Origin: Phycisphaeraceae bacterium
Lineage (GTDB): Bacteria > Planctomycetota > Phycisphaerae > Phycisphaerales > Phycisphaeraceae
DNA: 64,000 nucleotides
NCBI GenBank assembly: GCA_020851465.1
Contig: JADZCR010000003.1
Location: 365,727-429,726 of the forward strand
Reading direction: 5' to 3'
Shown here piece by piece: positions 24,466-33,999 of the stretch. Every line of letters begins with the position of its first letter. The stretch's first letter is position 1. The notes beneath the pieces were generated by a model, which searched no databases, was not told the DNA's origin, and saw only the letters and a program-made list of their open reading frames with translations. Both the position numbers and the translations under genes were made by a program.

Positions 24466-26657
24466 CTGACAGCCCCTTGTAACTCGTTGGTACTTCGTGG
24501 CGCATCCGCCTGGACAAGGCCGAGCGATTCGACCTCAACCCCCTTGCTGACTTCGTTGTAACCCAGCACCGCGGCACCGGGTAAATGCGGCTCAAGCAGA
24601 CGACGCACCTGTCCGCGCACCTGCGGTGACGCAAGCACCACCGGCGGATGGCCGGCTTGAATCAACCGTTGCAGCTCACGCACAATCGCGGAGACGATAC
24701 GAGTCGCAATTGCAGGCGGCATCGTCATCGTCGTCCCTTCTGCGCCGCGATCGATGTACCCGGCGATCTGATCCTCCATCGCGGGATCAAGGCTCACGCA
24801 ATGGAGCTTCGGTATCGGAGGCGTATCCTCAACCGTATCGGCTTTGACCATCGTTACGTACTGATTGCAGATCGTCCGCCGCAGGCCGTTGCGCACATAC
24901 TCGGTGAGCACATCGAGATCTTTGGTTCGTGTCGCCCAGTCGCCGAGCGTTTCGACAATGGTCTCCAGGTCGCGGATCGGCACGCGCTCTCGGAGGAGGT
25001 TCTGCAATACTTTCTGCAACTCGCCGGGTTTGAGCACCGGCGTATCACCAGCGAAAACTTCGTCGTGCAGTTTTGCAGCCTTAGTCTTCAACTGGGAGAG
25101 CAGGTTGTTGGTTTCCTCGCGTGTGAGCAATTCGAAGGCGTGGTTCTTGACGACTTCGGTCAAGTGGGTCGCCAGCACGCTCGTCGCGTCCACGACGGTG
25201 TAGTTAAGCGACTCCGCCCGCTGCTTCTGGCCGGCATCGATCCACGCCGCCTGTAATCCAAACGCCGGCTCGCGTGTCGGGGTGCCTTCGAGCGGCTCGG
25301 TGGCAAGACCTGAATCCATCGCGAGGAACTGACCGGGGAATACCTGCCCGCTGGCGACGCTGTTACCACGAATCTTGATGTGGTAATCGTGCGGTTGAAG
25401 CTGCATGTTGTCGCGGATGCGCACCGGCGGCATGACGAGGCCCAGTTCGCCGGCCAGTTGACGACGAATCATGGTGATGCGGTCCAGCAGATCACCGCCC
25501 TGCGTTGAATCCACCAGTCGCACCAGCGCGTAGCCGACTTCCAATTCCATCGTGTCCACCGTGAGCATCTGCTCAATGGGTGGAGGTGCCGGCACAGCCT
25601 TGGCGGTCGCATCTTGAGCGGCTTGAGCGGCTTTGCGCTTGTCTGCGCCGCTGACGGTATATCCCGCGAATGCCAAACCACCAGCCAGAATCAGGAGCGG
25701 CGCGGCAGGCAGGACGGTCAACGCCAGTGCCGCCAGAAATCCAGAGGTGATGTAGAGCGGCAGCGACTTGCGCATCAGTTGGCCGCCTATTTCGGAGCCA
25801 AGATCGCTACGGCTGCTTGTGCGGGTGACGATCAAACCGGCGGCGATCGAGATGACAAACGCGGGGAGCTGCGTGACCAGTCCATCGCCAATGGTGAGGC
25901 GGGTAAACACGTTCATCGACTCGCGCCAACCCCATCCCTTCTCAAACATACCAACGCCAAAACCGCCGACGACATTCACCAGCGTGATGATGATGCCCGC
26001 GATGGCGTCACCGCGGACGAACTTCGCCGAGCCGTCCATCGCACCGTAGAAATCTGCCTCCTGCGCGATTTTTTCGCGGCGTTCCTTGGCCTGCGTCTCA
26101 TTGATGATGCCTGCGTTCAGGTCGGCATCAATCGCCATCTGCTTGCCGGGCATTGCGTCCAACGTAAACCGTGCCGCGACTTCTGAAATGCGGGTGGCAC
26201 CCTTGGTGATGACGACGAACTGCACGATGATCAGAATGATGAAGAGAATCACACCGACGACCAGCGATCCGCCGGTGACAAACTCCGCAAATGCTTCGAC
26301 AACGTGCCCCGCGACGCTCATCGCCTCTTCGGGGCTGGACGCATTGGCCTGAAGGATGAGCCGAGTGGTCGCAATATTGAGCACGAGCCGAAATAGTGTC
26401 ACACCCAGCAGGAGCGAGGGGAACACGGAAAAATCCAGCGGACTCTCGACGAAGATTGTTGTCAGGAGAATGATCGCTGCCAGCGCGATATTGGCCGCGA
26501 TGAGCAAGTCCATGATCATCGGCGGCAAGGGAACCACAATAACCGCCATCAATCCGATAAACGCCAGCGGCACAATCAGCGCGCGGTATCGGCTGACCTG
26601 GTTTACCCAGGGTGGTACGGCAAATACAGGCGTGGCGGCGGCTTTGGCCATTCTCAA
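24462..26657 (-). CDS. flhA: Flagellar type III export gate protein FlhA
   Basis: A 731-residue protein. The N-terminal half has eight hydrophobic helices with the FHIPEP-family block, for example FVESPLDFSVFPSLLLGVTLFRLVLNIATTRLIL and the cytoplasmic loop FVKGD-like FVRGDAIAGIIITLVN near residue 215. The C-terminal half is the cytoplasmic nonamer-ring domain that binds chaperone-substrate pairs (FAVPP... to LGYNEVSKGVEVESLG). An Ala/Pro-rich linker is at about 350. FlhA couples proton flow to export. The first ATG is at 26657; one at 26651 is equally possible. It overlaps flhF by 4 bases and follows flhB after 111 bases. Confidence 0.95.
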   Translation of the reverse strand: MRMAKAAATPVFAVPPWVNQVSRYRALIVPLAFIGLMAVIVVPLPPMIMDLLIAANIALAAIILLTTIFVESPLDFSVFPSLLLGVTLFRLVLNIATTRLILQANASSPEEAMSVAGHVVEAFAEFVTGGSLVVGVILFIILIIVQFVVITKGATRISEVAARFTLDAMPGKQMAIDADLNAGIINETQAKERREKIAQEADFYGAMDGSAKFVRGDAIAGIIITLVNVVGGFGVGMFEKGWGWRESMNVFTRLTIGDGLVTQLPAFVISIAAGLIVTRTSSRSDLGSEIGGQLMRKSLPLYITSGFLAALALTVLPAAPLLILAGGLAFAGYTVSGADKRKAAQAAQDATAKAVPAPPPIEQMLTVDTMELEVGYALVRLVDSTQGGDLLDRITMIRRQLAGELGLVMPPVRIRDNMQLQPHDYHIKIRGNSVASGQVFPGQFLAMDSGLATEPLEGTPTREPAFGLQAAWIDAGQKQRAESLNYTVVDATSVLATHLTEVVKNHAFELLTREETNNLLSQLKTKAAKLHDEVFAGDTPVLKPGELQKVLQNLLRERVPIRDLETIVETLGDWATRTKDLDVLTEYVRNGLRRTICNQYVTMVKADTVEDTPPIPKLHCVSLDPAMEDQIAGYIDRGAEGTTMTMPPAIATRIVSAIVRELQRLIQAGHPPVVLASPQVRGQVRRLLEPHLPGAAVLGYNEVSKGVEVESLGLVQADAPRSTNELQGAVR

Positions 26658-26768
26658 TCCGGTTTCATTGATCCTTAGCTTGCTGATTCATCTGATTGAT
26701 CCGTCCGGGTTTCTCTGTCGATACGCGTCTGTCTGTGTTCATCTGTGGCTCATGCTGTTTCACTTGAA

Positions 26769-27836
26769 TTAAGCCGATTTGCGACCGCTAAGGCGATAGA
26801 CGTAGGCGAGTATTTCCGCCACAGCGTTGTAAAGCTGCGGAGGAACTTCCCGGCCAACCTCCACACTCTTGTAGAGATCCTGCGCGAGCTGTTTGCGTTC
26901 GACCATCGGCACACCATGCGCGATCGCCAGTTGGCGGATGCGCATCGCCAGAAAATCCGCTCCCTTGGCGACCACCTTCGGAGCCTTCATTGATTTGGCG
27001 TCGTACTTGAGTGCCACCGCAAAATGGGTCGGGTTGGTGACGATCACATCGGCCTTGGGCACCGCCTGTCCAATGCGCTGCATGGCCAACTGCCGGGCAA
27101 CACGGGCACGGCGTTGCTTAATCAGCGGATCACCTTCCATCCGCTTCATCTCTTCTTTGATCTCCTGCTTGCTCATGCGCAGATCCTGCTCATAACGCCA
27201 CTTCTGAAATGCCCAGTCGATCAGTGCCAGGATCAACAGGATGGCGGCCAGTTTCAGCGCCAAGGCGTAAACCAGGGCACATGCCGCACCAAACATGGGC
27301 ATCGCGTCCAGTTCGGCGAGCATCAGAATCGCGGGCATGTCCTGAATCACAATCGCCACCGCCACCGCGCCGACGATGCCGATTTTCAGCAGGCTCATGA
27401 CCAGCCGAAAACCCGCCCGCATGTCGAAAATATTTTTCAGCCCTTTCAACGGGGATAACTTGGCGAGACTCGGCTCCAGCGGCTTGGTTGTCACGATGAA
27501 GCCGACCTGAAGCACTGTCGCCAGCAGGCCCACCGCGGCGATACAGAGCATCAGTGGTGTGACCGCGCGAAGAGTCGCACTGGTAGCGAATGTCGCCAGC
27601 GATCCCAGATCATCCACACGTGTCGGGTTTGAGGCGCTGGTTGAACCGAGCATGACCTCCATGGTCAATTTCATGCCGGCAAAGACCCGCAGACCGTAGT
27701 AATGCAGCAGAATGATGGCTGCCAGCAGCATGGCTGCGGCTGTTAAATCCTGACTGCGGACGACATTGCCCTCCTGACGAGCTTCGAGTCGGCGGCGGGG
27801 TGTCGGAGCTTCTGTTTTTTCCTGATCTTCAGCCAT
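26769..27836 (-). CDS. flhB: Flagellar type III export switch protein FlhB
   Basis: A 355-residue protein beginning MAEDQEKTEAPTPRRRLEARQEGNVVRSQDLT, the standard FlhB opening. Four hydrophobic helices occupy about 30-215, and the cytoplasmic domain contains the autocleavage motif NPTH near 268, after which the protein splits and changes export specificity from hook to filament. FliK elsewhere in the locus sets that switch. Length is normal. Confidence 0.95.
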   Translation of the reverse strand: MAEDQEKTEAPTPRRRLEARQEGNVVRSQDLTAAAMLLAAIILLHYYGLRVFAGMKLTMEVMLGSTSASNPTRVDDLGSLATFATSATLRAVTPLMLCIAAVGLLATVLQVGFIVTTKPLEPSLAKLSPLKGLKNIFDMRAGFRLVMSLLKIGIVGAVAVAIVIQDMPAILMLAELDAMPMFGAACALVYALALKLAAILLILALIDWAFQKWRYEQDLRMSKQEIKEEMKRMEGDPLIKQRRARVARQLAMQRIGQAVPKADVIVTNPTHFAVALKYDAKSMKAPKVVAKGADFLAMRIRQLAIAHGVPMVERKQLAQDLYKSVEVGREVPPQLYNAVAEILAYVYRLSGRKSA

Positions 27837-27889
27837 TTATATCCAGCGGGTCATACCCGCCGCGTTGAGTAATCAAGGTTCGCAGCCGC

Positions 27890-28813
27890 CTACCGGGTGA
27901 AAAACACATTCAGTTGGTGCAGATTCCGCTGCATGACATCCACAAATACACCCATCTTGCTCGACATCGCTGCGATGAGAACCAGTGAGCCAATCAAAAT
28001 CCGCAGAGCAAAACCGATGCTCATGATGTTGAGTTGCGGCACGGTACGGGCGAGAAACCCCATCGCGATCGTTTCAAGAAACACGAGACAGAGCAGCGGT
28101 GCAGAGATCCGCAGAGCAAGGTCAAACGACGAAGTGAGCATGCCCGTCATCAGGCGGAGAAAGTCTGTGTCGGCATAAAAGCCGCCCAATGGGATGTGAT
28201 CGAACGTGCCGACCAGCGTGCCGAGAATGACGCGATGCCCTCCGGCAATGATGAAAACGACCAGTGCCAATTGGAAATAAATCTGACCGACGACGCCTGA
28301 TTCCTCCGCCATGTCCGGGTTGTAGATTCCGCCGATACCAAACCCCAACTGTTGATCGGTGATGAGTCCTGCCAGTTGCATACCCATCAGCGGCAGGGTC
28401 GCGCCGAAACCGATCGCCAGTCCGATGAGCAATTCACTGGCCACCGCTCCGATGATCCCCGGCATGCTCAGGCCATCGGCGATCATGTGATTCATCATGC
28501 GCGATGCCTGACTTCCCGGCGTCAGCAGCATCGGATAAATACAGAAACTCAGACCCAGTGCCAGCAGAATCTTGACCTTCGCCGGAATCATCCGGCTGCC
28601 GATCATCGGTGAAAAAAAGAAAACCCCCGACAACCGGAATAACACCAGTGCCCAGACGGGAAGATGCGGCAGGAGGCTTTTGAGGTCTATGGGCACCGGA
28701 TCGCTCCCGCACAGGACATTCTGCAGCCGACTCTCGATCCCCGGCGGCAGTCGATCGCGCCGCGACCAGTCTCGCGACGTTTCGCCATCGTGCAGCCAGT
28801 GGTCTTCGTCCAT
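27890..28813 (-). CDS. fliR: Flagellar type III export gate protein FliR
   Basis: A 307-residue reading; the FliR-like part begins DLKSLLPHLPVWALVLFRLSGVFFFSPMIGSR and continues through six hydrophobic helices to FVDVMQRNLHQLNVFFTR. FliR forms the export gate core with FliP and FliQ. FliR proteins are normally about 260 residues, and the first 40 or so here have no family counterpart that I know. A GTG at 28696 has GGGAG seven bases upstream and would give 268 residues, so it may be the true start. The longer form begins 9 bases after the fliQ stop and has good third-position GC, which is why I keep it. Confidence 0.9.
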   Translation of the reverse strand: MDEDHWLHDGETSRDWSRRDRLPPGIESRLQNVLCGSDPVPIDLKSLLPHLPVWALVLFRLSGVFFFSPMIGSRMIPAKVKILLALGLSFCIYPMLLTPGSQASRMMNHMIADGLSMPGIIGAVASELLIGLAIGFGATLPLMGMQLAGLITDQQLGFGIGGIYNPDMAEESGVVGQIYFQLALVVFIIAGGHRVILGTLVGTFDHIPLGGFYADTDFLRLMTGMLTSSFDLALRISAPLLCLVFLETIAMGFLARTVPQLNIMSIGFALRILIGSLVLIAAMSSKMGVFVDVMQRNLHQLNVFFTR

Positions 28814-28822
28814 TGAGCCAAA

Positions 28823-29077
28823 TCAGTGTCCTCCGAACATCCTTCGAGAAAACTCCATGAGCGAGCTGGCGACCCATGGCGTGATGAGGATCGCGACAAT
28901 CCCCATGCCGATGATCTTGGGTACGAAGCTGAGCGTCTGCTCCTGGATCTGCGTCACCGCCTGCATCACACTGATCGCCAGCCCGATTACCAGCGCAGCC
29001 GCAAGAATCGGAGCCGAAAGCAGCAGCATCAGAGTCAGAGATTCACGAACGATGTCGGTGGCTTGATCGAAATTCAT
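28823..29077 (-). CDS. fliQ: Flagellar type III export gate protein FliQ
   Basis: An 84-residue protein with two hydrophobic helices: LTLMLLLSAPILAAALVIGLAISVMQAVTQIQEQTL and PKIIGMGIVAILITPWVASSLMEFSRRMF. The loop AVTQIQEQTLSFVPK is the family signature. It is part of the FliPQR export gate and lies in the usual fliP-fliQ-fliR order. Confidence 0.95.
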   Translation of the reverse strand: MNFDQATDIVRESLTLMLLLSAPILAAALVIGLAISVMQAVTQIQEQTLSFVPKIIGMGIVAILITPWVASSLMEFSRRMFGGH

Positions 29078-29102
29078 TTTTCTGGTCCTTGATTTCTGCT
29101 TG

Positions 29103-29981
29103 CTAGCTTCCGCCGGTCACAAAGCTGTTCAGCAGGTTCCCCGCAACGAGCGCCCAGCCGTCCACCAGCACAAACATCAGCAGCTTGAATGGCAGGCTCA
29201 CCAGCACCGGAGGCAGCATGAGCATGCCCATGCTGATGAGCACACTCGACACCACCATGTCGATAATCAGAAACGGCAGGTAGAGTCGAAAACCAATGAG
29301 GAACGCAACCTTCAGCTCGCTTAGGATGAACGCAGGAATCAATGAAAGCATGTCCACATCCGCTCGCGTGAGCTTCGACGGGTCGGAAGTGTCGATCTTG
29401 CGGTAATTCAAGATCATGTAGAGGTCCGACCAGTTCCCCGAATGTTCAATCTGGTCAAACATGAAATCACGCAGCGGTTGTTTGGCGTTGCTCCACGCGG
29501 TGAGCTGGTCGATCCGGTTGGCCTGGAGCGGAATGATGGCCTCGCGGTTGACACGCTCGAACGTCGGCGCCATCACCAGCAACGTCATAAAAACGGACAG
29601 ACCGATGATGACCTGTCCCGGCGGGAGTGATTGCGTGCCGATCGCCTGCCTGAGCAGTGAGAGTACGACGACAATCCGTGTGAAACTCGTACACATGACC
29701 AGCAAGGCCGGTGCGATCGAGAGCACGGTAAGCAGAATGAGGATCGAGAGTGACGCAGACAGTCCGCCGTTCGCTGGCTTGTTTCCATCGGGGACCGCTC
29801 CTGTCGGAGTGGCGATGCCGTCGAGAGGCAGAGCACGGCCGGCATGATCCAGAATGGAAATCGGATTCGTTGGATCGAAATGGTTCGGCGCGGGTTCAAC
29901 CGACGACTGCGCCCATACGGGTGCGGCTAATAATCCGGCTACGACCAGTACCGCACACCATGTGGTCAGGGAGAGGTTCAC
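29103..29981 (-). CDS. fliP: Flagellar type III export gate protein FliP
   Basis: A 292-residue protein. A cleavable signal peptide (LTTWCAVLVVAGLLAAPVWAQ) is typical of FliP. A periplasmic stretch of about 60 residues follows, then SILILLTVLSIAPALLVMCTSFTRIVVVLSLLRQAIGTQSLPPGQVIIGLS, which is the strongly conserved FliP block, and the C-terminal helices FLIIDMVVSSVLISMGMLMLPP. FliP is the main pore subunit of the export gate. Slightly longer than the 245-residue norm because of the N-terminal region. It overlaps fliO by 4 bases. Confidence 0.95.
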   Translation of the reverse strand: MNLSLTTWCAVLVVAGLLAAPVWAQSSVEPAPNHFDPTNPISILDHAGRALPLDGIATPTGAVPDGNKPANGGLSASLSILILLTVLSIAPALLVMCTSFTRIVVVLSLLRQAIGTQSLPPGQVIIGLSVFMTLLVMAPTFERVNREAIIPLQANRIDQLTAWSNAKQPLRDFMFDQIEHSGNWSDLYMILNYRKIDTSDPSKLTRADVDMLSLIPAFILSELKVAFLIGFRLYLPFLIIDMVVSSVLISMGMLMLPPVLVSLPFKLLMFVLVDGWALVAGNLLNSFVTGGS

Positions 29982-30820
29982 GTTCCCTCCCTTCCCGACG
30001 CCATCGCACGGATACGAGCGGTGAGACTCGACAGCCCGTCACGCGCACGGTCCATCCGGTGTTCGCCGGAATCGCGGCCTTCTCGAATGGGCTGATCCTG
30101 TTCGTCGTAACGGCCATCGAAGTCATCAAGCGTGTCGGCAAACCCCTGGCTCGCACTGCCTGACTTTGAGGCACTGATCGTCTGGAGCAGACTCGCGACT
30201 TCTTCGGGATCACTGATATCCGCCAGCGTCGCCAGACCGGCAGCAGAGTCGCCGACGACAAGAATCCGCTGCCCCAGACGCAGCAGTAGCACGTGATTTT
30301 TCGGAGCGACACTTGTGCGAGATAACACCTCGATCACGGGGCTGTGCGCTGAAGCGGGCGCGCGACCTGTGACCTTGGCGACTATTCCGCGAAGGACGAG
30401 GATGAGGCCGACGACGACGCCAAGCGCGGTCAGCGTGGTCATCACCCACGATGAGCCGCCGTCGTCACGAGTGACCGTTCCCGATGTTGCATCATCACGA
30501 GCAGCACCAAGAGCTTTTTTTTCATTGGCGGGGATTGCTGCTTCCGCAGGTGCGGTTTTCGGCTGGGCGACCGTCGATTCCATGGCGGATGGAGCGGGCT
30601 TGCTGGAAAGCTCACGAGCAAGCTTTTCGAGCCGGCCATCGTCCGTGACCGCTTTAGATGTCGCAGCGGATTGGATGGGACCGTTCGTCCCTGCCGCAGG
30701 AGGTGTGGAATCGGAGGGTACTTCGACGGGACGGTTAGGCTGCACGACCACCGTTTCCGCCCCGACGGGCAGGACCGGTAACGTCGCCAAAAACAGCGCG
30801 AGCAAAAGCCGCCTGAACAT
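29978..30820 (-). CDS. fliO: Flagellar export gate assembly protein FliO
   Basis: About 280 residues from the ATG at 30820, chosen because AGGGAAGG precedes it and a signal peptide starts there (MFRRLLLALFLATLPVLPVGA). A long low-complexity periplasmic part is followed by a hydrophobic helix near residue 150-170 (VMTTLTALGVVVGLILVLRGIV). A cytoplasmic FliO domain follows with IEVLSRTSVAPKNHVLLLRLGQRILVVGDS. FliO helps FliP assemble. It lies directly before fliP. FliO proteins are poorly conserved, so the call rests on the C-terminal domain and gene order. Confidence 0.85.
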   Translation of the reverse strand: MFRRLLLALFLATLPVLPVGAETVVVQPNRPVEVPSDSTPPAAGTNGPIQSAATSKAVTDDGRLEKLARELSSKPAPSAMESTVAQPKTAPAEAAIPANEKKALGAARDDATSGTVTRDDGGSSWVMTTLTALGVVVGLILVLRGIVAKVTGRAPASAHSPVIEVLSRTSVAPKNHVLLLRLGQRILVVGDSAAGLATLADISDPEEVASLLQTISASKSGSASQGFADTLDDFDGRYDEQDQPIREGRDSGEHRMDRARDGLSSLTARIRAMASGREGT

Positions 30821-30953
30821 ACGCCTTCCCTGGCTCGATCCCGCCGCGGCTCCGCCGCGACTTCTTTCCGGTTCTCCGATCCTCCGGAGAACAGTACGGC
30901 AAAGGTTTCCCTTCACCCATCTCTACTCGACCGGCTCAGCCGGCCACGCTTCG

Positions 30954-31448
30954 CTACTTCTTCGCCCCCGATGCGTCTGCATCCTCTTGCGCTTCCTGTT
31001 GAGCAGCCTCATGAGCCTGCTCCTCCAGATTTGCGACGATCTCACTGACACGGATGCAGAAATTATCATTGAGCACGAGCACTTCGCCCCGCGCCACCAG
31101 TCGCTTGTTCACATAAATATCCACCGGATCGCCTGCGAGCTTATCAAGCTCGACCACGCTGCCTTCGCCAAGTTTAAGCACATCCTCGACGAGCATCTGA
31201 GTCCGCCCCAGTTCGATGGTCACGTGAAGATCGACATCGCTGAGCAGTTCGATGCCGTGTGACCCGCCCGCTGCTATGGGAGAAAAATCCGGCATCTCCA
31301 GAGGCGATGCGGAGTTAATTTCCTTCTGAGCTTCATCCACCGCAGCCTGAGCGGAGGATAGAGCGTCCCGCACCAGACGCTCGGTCTCCGTCGGTGCGAC
31401 GGCGTCCTGAGAAGATGCGGCGGGTTTTGGTTTTTCGGTTTCGGCCAT
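30954..31448 (-). CDS. fliN: Flagellar motor switch protein FliN
   Basis: About 164 residues from the ATG at 31448, which has AAGGA six bases upstream (a longer start at 31484 is possible). The N-terminal half is disordered. The C-terminal SpoA/SurfacePresentation domain covers about 85-150: [73 protein letters not shown]. FliN sits in the C-ring and binds CheY-P and export components. fliM, which normally lies just before it, is not found here; fliL precedes directly. Confidence 0.92.
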   Translation of the reverse strand: MAETEKPKPAASSQDAVAPTETERLVRDALSSAQAAVDEAQKEINSASPLEMPDFSPIAAGGSHGIELLSDVDLHVTIELGRTQMLVEDVLKLGEGSVVELDKLAGDPVDIYVNKRLVARGEVLVLNDNFCIRVSEIVANLEEQAHEAAQQEAQEDADASGAKK

Positions 31449-31517
31449 ATCCGTCCTTGCTGCCGATCCGCCGCGATCCATCACGGCTCAGATTCGTCCC
31501 CGATTCCGGGGTGTCAC

Positions 31518-32057
31518 TCAATACGCATCCGCACGGTACTGCGTGTATTTTTTCATCAGCACCTGCTGAACCATCGACTTACCCTCAGGGTCCATGCCGA
31601 TCCGCTCGTCCAGTGCCGCCTTGATCTGCCGCTGGAGAGTCGCCAGCGTCGGTTCAAGGAGTTGGGCCGGCTCAGCGCGGCGGAAGATAGTCGCGGTGTC
31701 GGCGGCGATCTGTGCCGACATCTTTTCGAGCATCTCATCCACCTTCGCTTCGTCCTTGGCCTTGATAACGATCCAGATGTCGGTGTCGTAAAGGTATGTC
31801 TTGCCGCTGCGGTTGTTCTGAAACTTTTCTTCGATGATCTGCTTTTCTACCGGCTCCTCGCCCTTGGCCGCTTCGTCGTGCGCCAGGTCGTTCGCCTTCA
31901 CCGCGGCCGGCTTCCCTGCGAACATGAACGCACCACAGATCGCCACCGCCTCGATCACCAGCGCAACGCCGACGACCATGATCGTCTTCATGGGAAGCCC
32001 GCCCTTCTTAGGCGCGGGTTCGGCAGCGGATGCGGGGGCAGGGGCTTGCTCGGCCAT
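31518..32057 (-). CDS. fliL: Flagellar basal body-associated protein FliL
   Basis: A 179-residue protein. An Ala/Pro-rich N-terminus, a membrane helix at about 22-45 (MKTIMVVGVALVIEAVAICGAFMF), then a periplasmic FliL domain (TYLYDTDIWIVIKAKDEAKVDEML...) ending MVQQVLMKKYTQYRADAY. FliL surrounds the stator in the periplasm and supports torque. The family is variable; the layout and position before fliN support the call. Confidence 0.85.
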   Translation of the reverse strand: MAEQAPAPASAAEPAPKKGGLPMKTIMVVGVALVIEAVAICGAFMFAGKPAAVKANDLAHDEAAKGEEPVEKQIIEEKFQNNRSGKTYLYDTDIWIVIKAKDEAKVDEMLEKMSAQIAADTATIFRRAEPAQLLEPTLATLQRQIKAALDERIGMDPEGKSMVQQVLMKKYTQYRADAY

Positions 32058-32225
32058 GGCGTACCAACAACTCCCAGGACAGGTTCACCCCCCAGAGTGC
32101 GACTCGCACCGGGCAGGGAATGGCCCTTCCGTCTCTTTATCGGTCTGAACGGCTTGAGACTTTGATGAAGTTGGTAAACCAGCTCCTTGAACCGTCAATA
32201 CGATCCCTGAGCCAAATCGAGGAGC

Positions 32226-33944
32226 TTATCGGATCGTTGACAGCAGTTCCTGGATGAGTCGATCGCTGGTCGTAAGCACGCGGGAGTTGGCACTAAAACC
32301 GGTGGTGGCTGTGATCAGGTTGATGAATTCCTGTGAAAGGTCCACGTTGGAGCCTTCGAGGGCCCCGCCGATGAGCGACCCAGTGCCGTTTTCACCTGCC
32401 ATACCCACCTGGGCATTACCACTGGCGGCAGTACTCGCATAGAGGTTGCTGCCGACTTCCATCAGACCGGTCGGGTTGGAAAAGTTCGCCAGTACCACCT
32501 GGCCCAGATGCCGTGTCTGGCTGTTGGAAAAGATGCCGATGACAGTTCCATCGGATGCGACCGAAAAATCGGTCAACACTCCACGGGCGGTTCCATCTTG
32601 ACTGATGGCGGCGATATTGCTGTTGGCGTCGGTCTGCGCGGAGATGTTACCCGTTGAATTTTCAAGGTTGAGTGTGATCTGCTGCGGCGTAACCGCACCG
32701 GTGTTGTCACGATCGATGGAAATCACATTTCCCGACGATCCGGTAATGACGCCGGTGTTGTTGAATGACATGGTTCCCGTTCCGACTGCTCTGGAAACGT
32801 CGGAGTCATTAGCACTCTGTGCATAAAAACGCCAGACCGTGCCGGCGTTGCTTCGCGACTCTAGCACAACACTCAGGTCCAGCGTCATCGGGGTGCCAAG
32901 GCTGTCATACGCAACGAACGTTGTTCGCACCGACTCACCATCGGCATCCTGACTCTTGGTGAACGAAACGGGTAACGATGGCGTTGAAGCTGCATTAACG
33001 ATGATGTTGACTCCATCCAACTTAAGGTCATTCACCTCGCCAGTATTTCCTTCTACGCGAATCGCCCCACCCACCGCTGTCACACCAGCCGTCGTCAGAG
33101 GCACCGATGTGTCAATGCCCAGCGAACCCCCGATGAAATCCATGAAGGACTGAAGATCCGTGCCGTTGGCGTCACTGTTGGTGGTGTTGGTTGCGCCGAC
33201 TTCAAAGGTCTTGGGAGGCAGTGTGGCGGTGCCTTTGATCGCACCGGAAACCGTAATCACGTCGCCTGCCGCAAACACCGGCGTACCGCTGCCAGCCTTG
33301 TAAAGACTCGTCAGCGAATCGGTCGCCACCGCAGGAATCGTGCCGGCTGCGTCGGAATAAAAAACATTGCTGGTAATCACGCTGCCATTGGCGGCAACAG
33401 GACCTGACGAATTAAGGTTTCCTGAGAAGTTCACCCACGATGTCATCTGAGTGAGGCTGAGGTTACCCAGGGGAATGCGCATGTCGCCGCGCGTACCGGA
33501 GATGATGTTGTAATCAGTGTCGATGCCGTAGCCCTGCACTCTGGCACCCTGACCGTTGACGAGGTTGAAGTCACGATCGAGCTTGAATGCTCCTGATCGC
33601 GTGAAACGAATCTCACCGTTGTTCTTCACCTCGAAAAAGCCGTCACCCTCGATCGCCAGCTCGGTGGCGACGCCAGTGGGCTGGATCGAGCCGCCGGTGT
33701 AATTACGAGTGATCGAGCTGGGTCGTGAGCCGAGGCCGATCTGAATCGAGTTGGTGCCGCCTTGTGTCGCCGACGGCCCCGATCCACGAGTGAGGGTATT
33801 GGAGATTTCCGTCTGAAAGTCCGCCCGGCTTGCCTTGTACGCCGTCGTATTGACGTTGGCGATGTTATTACCGGTGATATTGATGAGGTGTGAGTTAGCG
33901 TTCACTCCGCTCAGGCCGGTGTAGAGAGCAGTTGTAAGACCCAT
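32226..33944 (-). CDS. flgE: Flagellar hook protein FlgE
   Basis: A 572-residue protein of the hook/rod family. The N-terminus ALYTGLSGVNANSHLINITGNNIANVNTTAYKASR is the rod/hook signature helix. The FlgEFG central motif is seen in FVNGQ-like DFNLVNGQGARVQGYG and the C-terminal segment ALEGSNVDLSQEFINLITATTGFSANSRVLTTSDRLIQELLSTIR. The central region is larger than in E. coli FlgE (about 400), which fits a hook protein with an exposed domain. AAGGAAG six bases before the ATG. It lies just after flgD, as in many bacteria. FlgF and FlgG are not in the window. Confidence 0.93.
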   Translation of the reverse strand: MGLTTALYTGLSGVNANSHLINITGNNIANVNTTAYKASRADFQTEISNTLTRGSGPSATQGGTNSIQIGLGSRPSSITRNYTGGSIQPTGVATELAIEGDGFFEVKNNGEIRFTRSGAFKLDRDFNLVNGQGARVQGYGIDTDYNIISGTRGDMRIPLGNLSLTQMTSWVNFSGNLNSSGPVAANGSVITSNVFYSDAAGTIPAVATDSLTSLYKAGSGTPVFAAGDVITVSGAIKGTATLPPKTFEVGATNTTNSDANGTDLQSFMDFIGGSLGIDTSVPLTTAGVTAVGGAIRVEGNTGEVNDLKLDGVNIIVNAASTPSLPVSFTKSQDADGESVRTTFVAYDSLGTPMTLDLSVVLESRSNAGTVWRFYAQSANDSDVSRAVGTGTMSFNNTGVITGSSGNVISIDRDNTGAVTPQQITLNLENSTGNISAQTDANSNIAAISQDGTARGVLTDFSVASDGTVIGIFSNSQTRHLGQVVLANFSNPTGLMEVGSNLYASTAASGNAQVGMAGENGTGSLIGGALEGSNVDLSQEFINLITATTGFSANSRVLTTSDRLIQELLSTIR

Positions 33945-33999
33945 ACAAACTTCCTTTCTTTAGCTGACTTTCGTTGGATGCCCGCGTCGAGCGAGCCGG

